From assembly GCF_900537075.1 (NCBI RefSeq), contig NZ_UNRA01000002.1, forward strand, positions 1 to 64,000: a stretch of 64,000 nt of DNA. Direction: 5' to 3'. This stretch comes from Tropicibacter sp. Alg240-R139 (GTDB lineage Bacteria > Pseudomonadota > Alphaproteobacteria > Rhodobacterales > Rhodobacteraceae). Of the stretch, positions 62,946 through 64,000 are shown piece after piece. Position 1 is the first letter of the stretch. The number at the start of each line of letters is the position of its first letter. A program made the translations under genes and the position numbers. Under the pieces are notes generated by a model. The model was not told the DNA's origin and did no database searches. It was given only the letters and a program-made list of their open reading frames with translations.

Positions 62946-62966
62946 GACCGCGGAACTCCGCGGTCA
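62946..62966 (-). terminator. terminator of the carboxypeptidase gene
   Basis: On the minus strand gaccgcgga, gt and tccgcggtc form a nine-bp stem followed by atttctttt, 30 bases after the gene's stop. Confidence 0.75.
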
Positions 62967-62996
62967 AATCTTACGAGGTAGTGCTGGTGGTAATTT

Positions 62997-64000
62997 CTAG
63001 GATGGGCCGATCATGAAACAGGTTACGTTGCGCGCCTTGAGGCGGCGACAGGCCAGATCAGCCTGATCGCGAGTCATGCCCTGGAATGTAGCATCAAAGC
63101 CGCGTGCAGACTGATCAACTTTGCGCAGCGTGCCGTCGAGCGTTGCCATTTCTGCAAGCGCCGTGCGCAACAGGACCTTTTCGGCTTGATAGCGGTTTGT
63201 ATATCGCCCGACGTTGATGCCCCAGTGATGGCCACCGGATGTCGACAGCCGCGTAACAACTTCTTGCTCGGGTTGTGGCGGGGCTGCGGGCTCGGGCTCG
63301 GTCGATGTCAGAACCAGGTTTTCGGGTCGCAAAGCGGGGCGTGTGCCCGGTGCGGACAGTGTCGATGCCCCAACTTCGGCGATAACTTCGTTGATGCTGG
63401 CCTGAATGGTGTCTTGGTTTTGCTTCGCAGCTTCGGCCACCAATACAGCACCACCGGCGGGTCGAGACTGCGGGCGCAGGCTGGTCTTGGGTGCTCCGGC
63501 CAGGCGGATCGTCTTACCGCTGCCACCGGTCGTGGTGTTGCCTACGTAAGCAGGACGATTCGGCTTGCGGATCGGTGCGCGCGATGGGGCCCGGCGAAAG
63601 CCAAGGTCTAGCAACTCAGCCACCTTGGCGTTGCGCGACGAGCTGGACTTGCCGCCAAAGACGGTGGCGATGATCCGTTCGTTGCCCCGTTTTGCCGATG
63701 CCACAAGGTTAAAGCCTGCCGCGCGGGTATAGCCAGTTTTGATGCCGTCAGCTCCCTGATAGGCAGCCAAAAGACGGCGGTTGGTGTTGTTCACCGATTT
63801 AATTCCGGCATTCGTCGATTTGCGCGAGAAGAGGTTGTAGTACTGCGGGTAATCATACAGCAGATGCCGCCCCAGTGTGGTCATGTCGCGCGCGGTCGAC
63901 ATATGCCCGTTTTCAGTCAGGCCGTGGGCGTTCTTGAACGTTGTGCGCGTCATTCCCAGGGCTTTGGCCGTGCGTGTCATGCGGCGGGCAAATGCGGCTT
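62997..64000 (-). CDS. serine D-Ala-D-Ala carboxypeptidase (PBP5/6 type), 5' end outside window
   Basis: The C-terminal 334 codons of a periplasmic peptidase S11. Visible family blocks are MTRTTFKNAHGLTENGHMST and DGIKTGYTRAAGFNLVASA, which contains the KTG triad. The SxxK and SxN motifs and the signal peptide lie beyond position 64000. A proline- and alanine-rich linker leads to a C-terminal SPOR-like domain (HHWGINVGRYTNRYQAEKVL, ending RNVTCFMIGPS), which would bind denuded septal glycan. The frame is open through the window edge, so the ATG at 63980 is internal. Confidence 0.9.
   Translation of the reverse strand, partial: AAFARRMTRTAKALGMTRTTFKNAHGLTENGHMSTARDMTTLGRHLLYDYPQYYNLFSRKSTNAGIKSVNNTNRRLLAAYQGADGIKTGYTRAAGFNLVASAKRGNERIIATVFGGKSSSSRNAKVAELLDLGFRRAPSRAPIRKPNRPAYVGNTTTGGSGKTIRLAGAPKTSLRPQSRPAGGAVLVAEAAKQNQDTIQASINEVIAEVGASTLSAPGTRPALRPENLVLTSTEPEPAAPPQPEQEVVTRLSTSGGHHWGINVGRYTNRYQAEKVLLRTALAEMATLDGTLRKVDQSARGFDATFQGMTRDQADLACRRLKARNVTCFMIGPS

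Overview
The window looks like chromosome of an alphaproteobacterium, most likely a marine Roseobacter-group member of the Rhodobacterales. This rests on gene content and protein character (929-residue AcnB, PssD/PssE-type glycosyltransferases, TRAP transporters beside 5-oxoprolinase genes, a giant VCBS adhesin) and on a 5S rRNA followed by initiator tRNA. No database search was possible, so all family calls come from reading motifs.

Layout. (1) 1-430: end of an rRNA operon with 5S rRNA, tRNA-fMet and a hairpin. (2) 383-21013: a genomic island of about 20.6 kb bounded by a 49-bp direct repeat of the tRNA-fMet 3' end (334-382 and 20965-21013, one mismatch). It carries an exopolysaccharide operon on the minus strand (sugar transferase, Wzc-like protein, five glycosyltransferase genes including a PssD/PssE pair, Wzy-like polymerase, acyltransferase, FrhB-like protein, Wzx-like flippase, pyruvyl transferase). 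A LuxR-type response regulator and a periplasmic protein plus hybrid histidine kinase pair follow. At the right end lie decayed mobility genes: a chimeric integrase and an HTH gene with an internal stop. (3) 21.0-28.7 kb: the tRNA operon's probable original terminator, a DUF1254 fragment, an ExbB-ExbD-ExbD-TonB operon, a DM13 protein and acnB. (4) 28.7-47.4 kb: two complementary, each incomplete, ABC half-transporters, an HlyD-type adaptor and a 4180-residue VCBS/cadherin-like adhesin. They lie between remnants of probable defence genes (an AIPR-like tail, and an hsdS tail with an hsdR start). (5) 47.7-50.1 kb: a secreted trypsin-like protease, a conserved zinc-ribbon protein and tRNA-Ser(GCU). 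(6) 50.1-60.6 kb: a catabolic locus with LysR and MarR regulators, an enolase-superfamily enzyme, a DadA-like oxidase, a complete TRAP transporter, a BASS-family carrier and PxpB-PxpC-PxpA. (7) 60.6-64 kb: thiC with a TPP riboswitch, a palindrome-rich gap, and a D,D-carboxypeptidase cut by the window edge.

How the parts fit. Regions 2 and 4 both concern the cell surface and biofilm: a regulated exopolysaccharide and a very large secreted adhesin. Region 6 reads as uptake, epimerisation or dehydration, oxidation and ring opening of a cyclic or D-amino acid ending in glutamate. It has palindromic operator candidates in both divergent promoter regions. The most unusual element is the type I secretion ABC pair: the first protein lacks a Walker A but keeps a signature-like motif, and the second keeps a Walker A but lacks the signature region. 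Together they could build only one ATP site.
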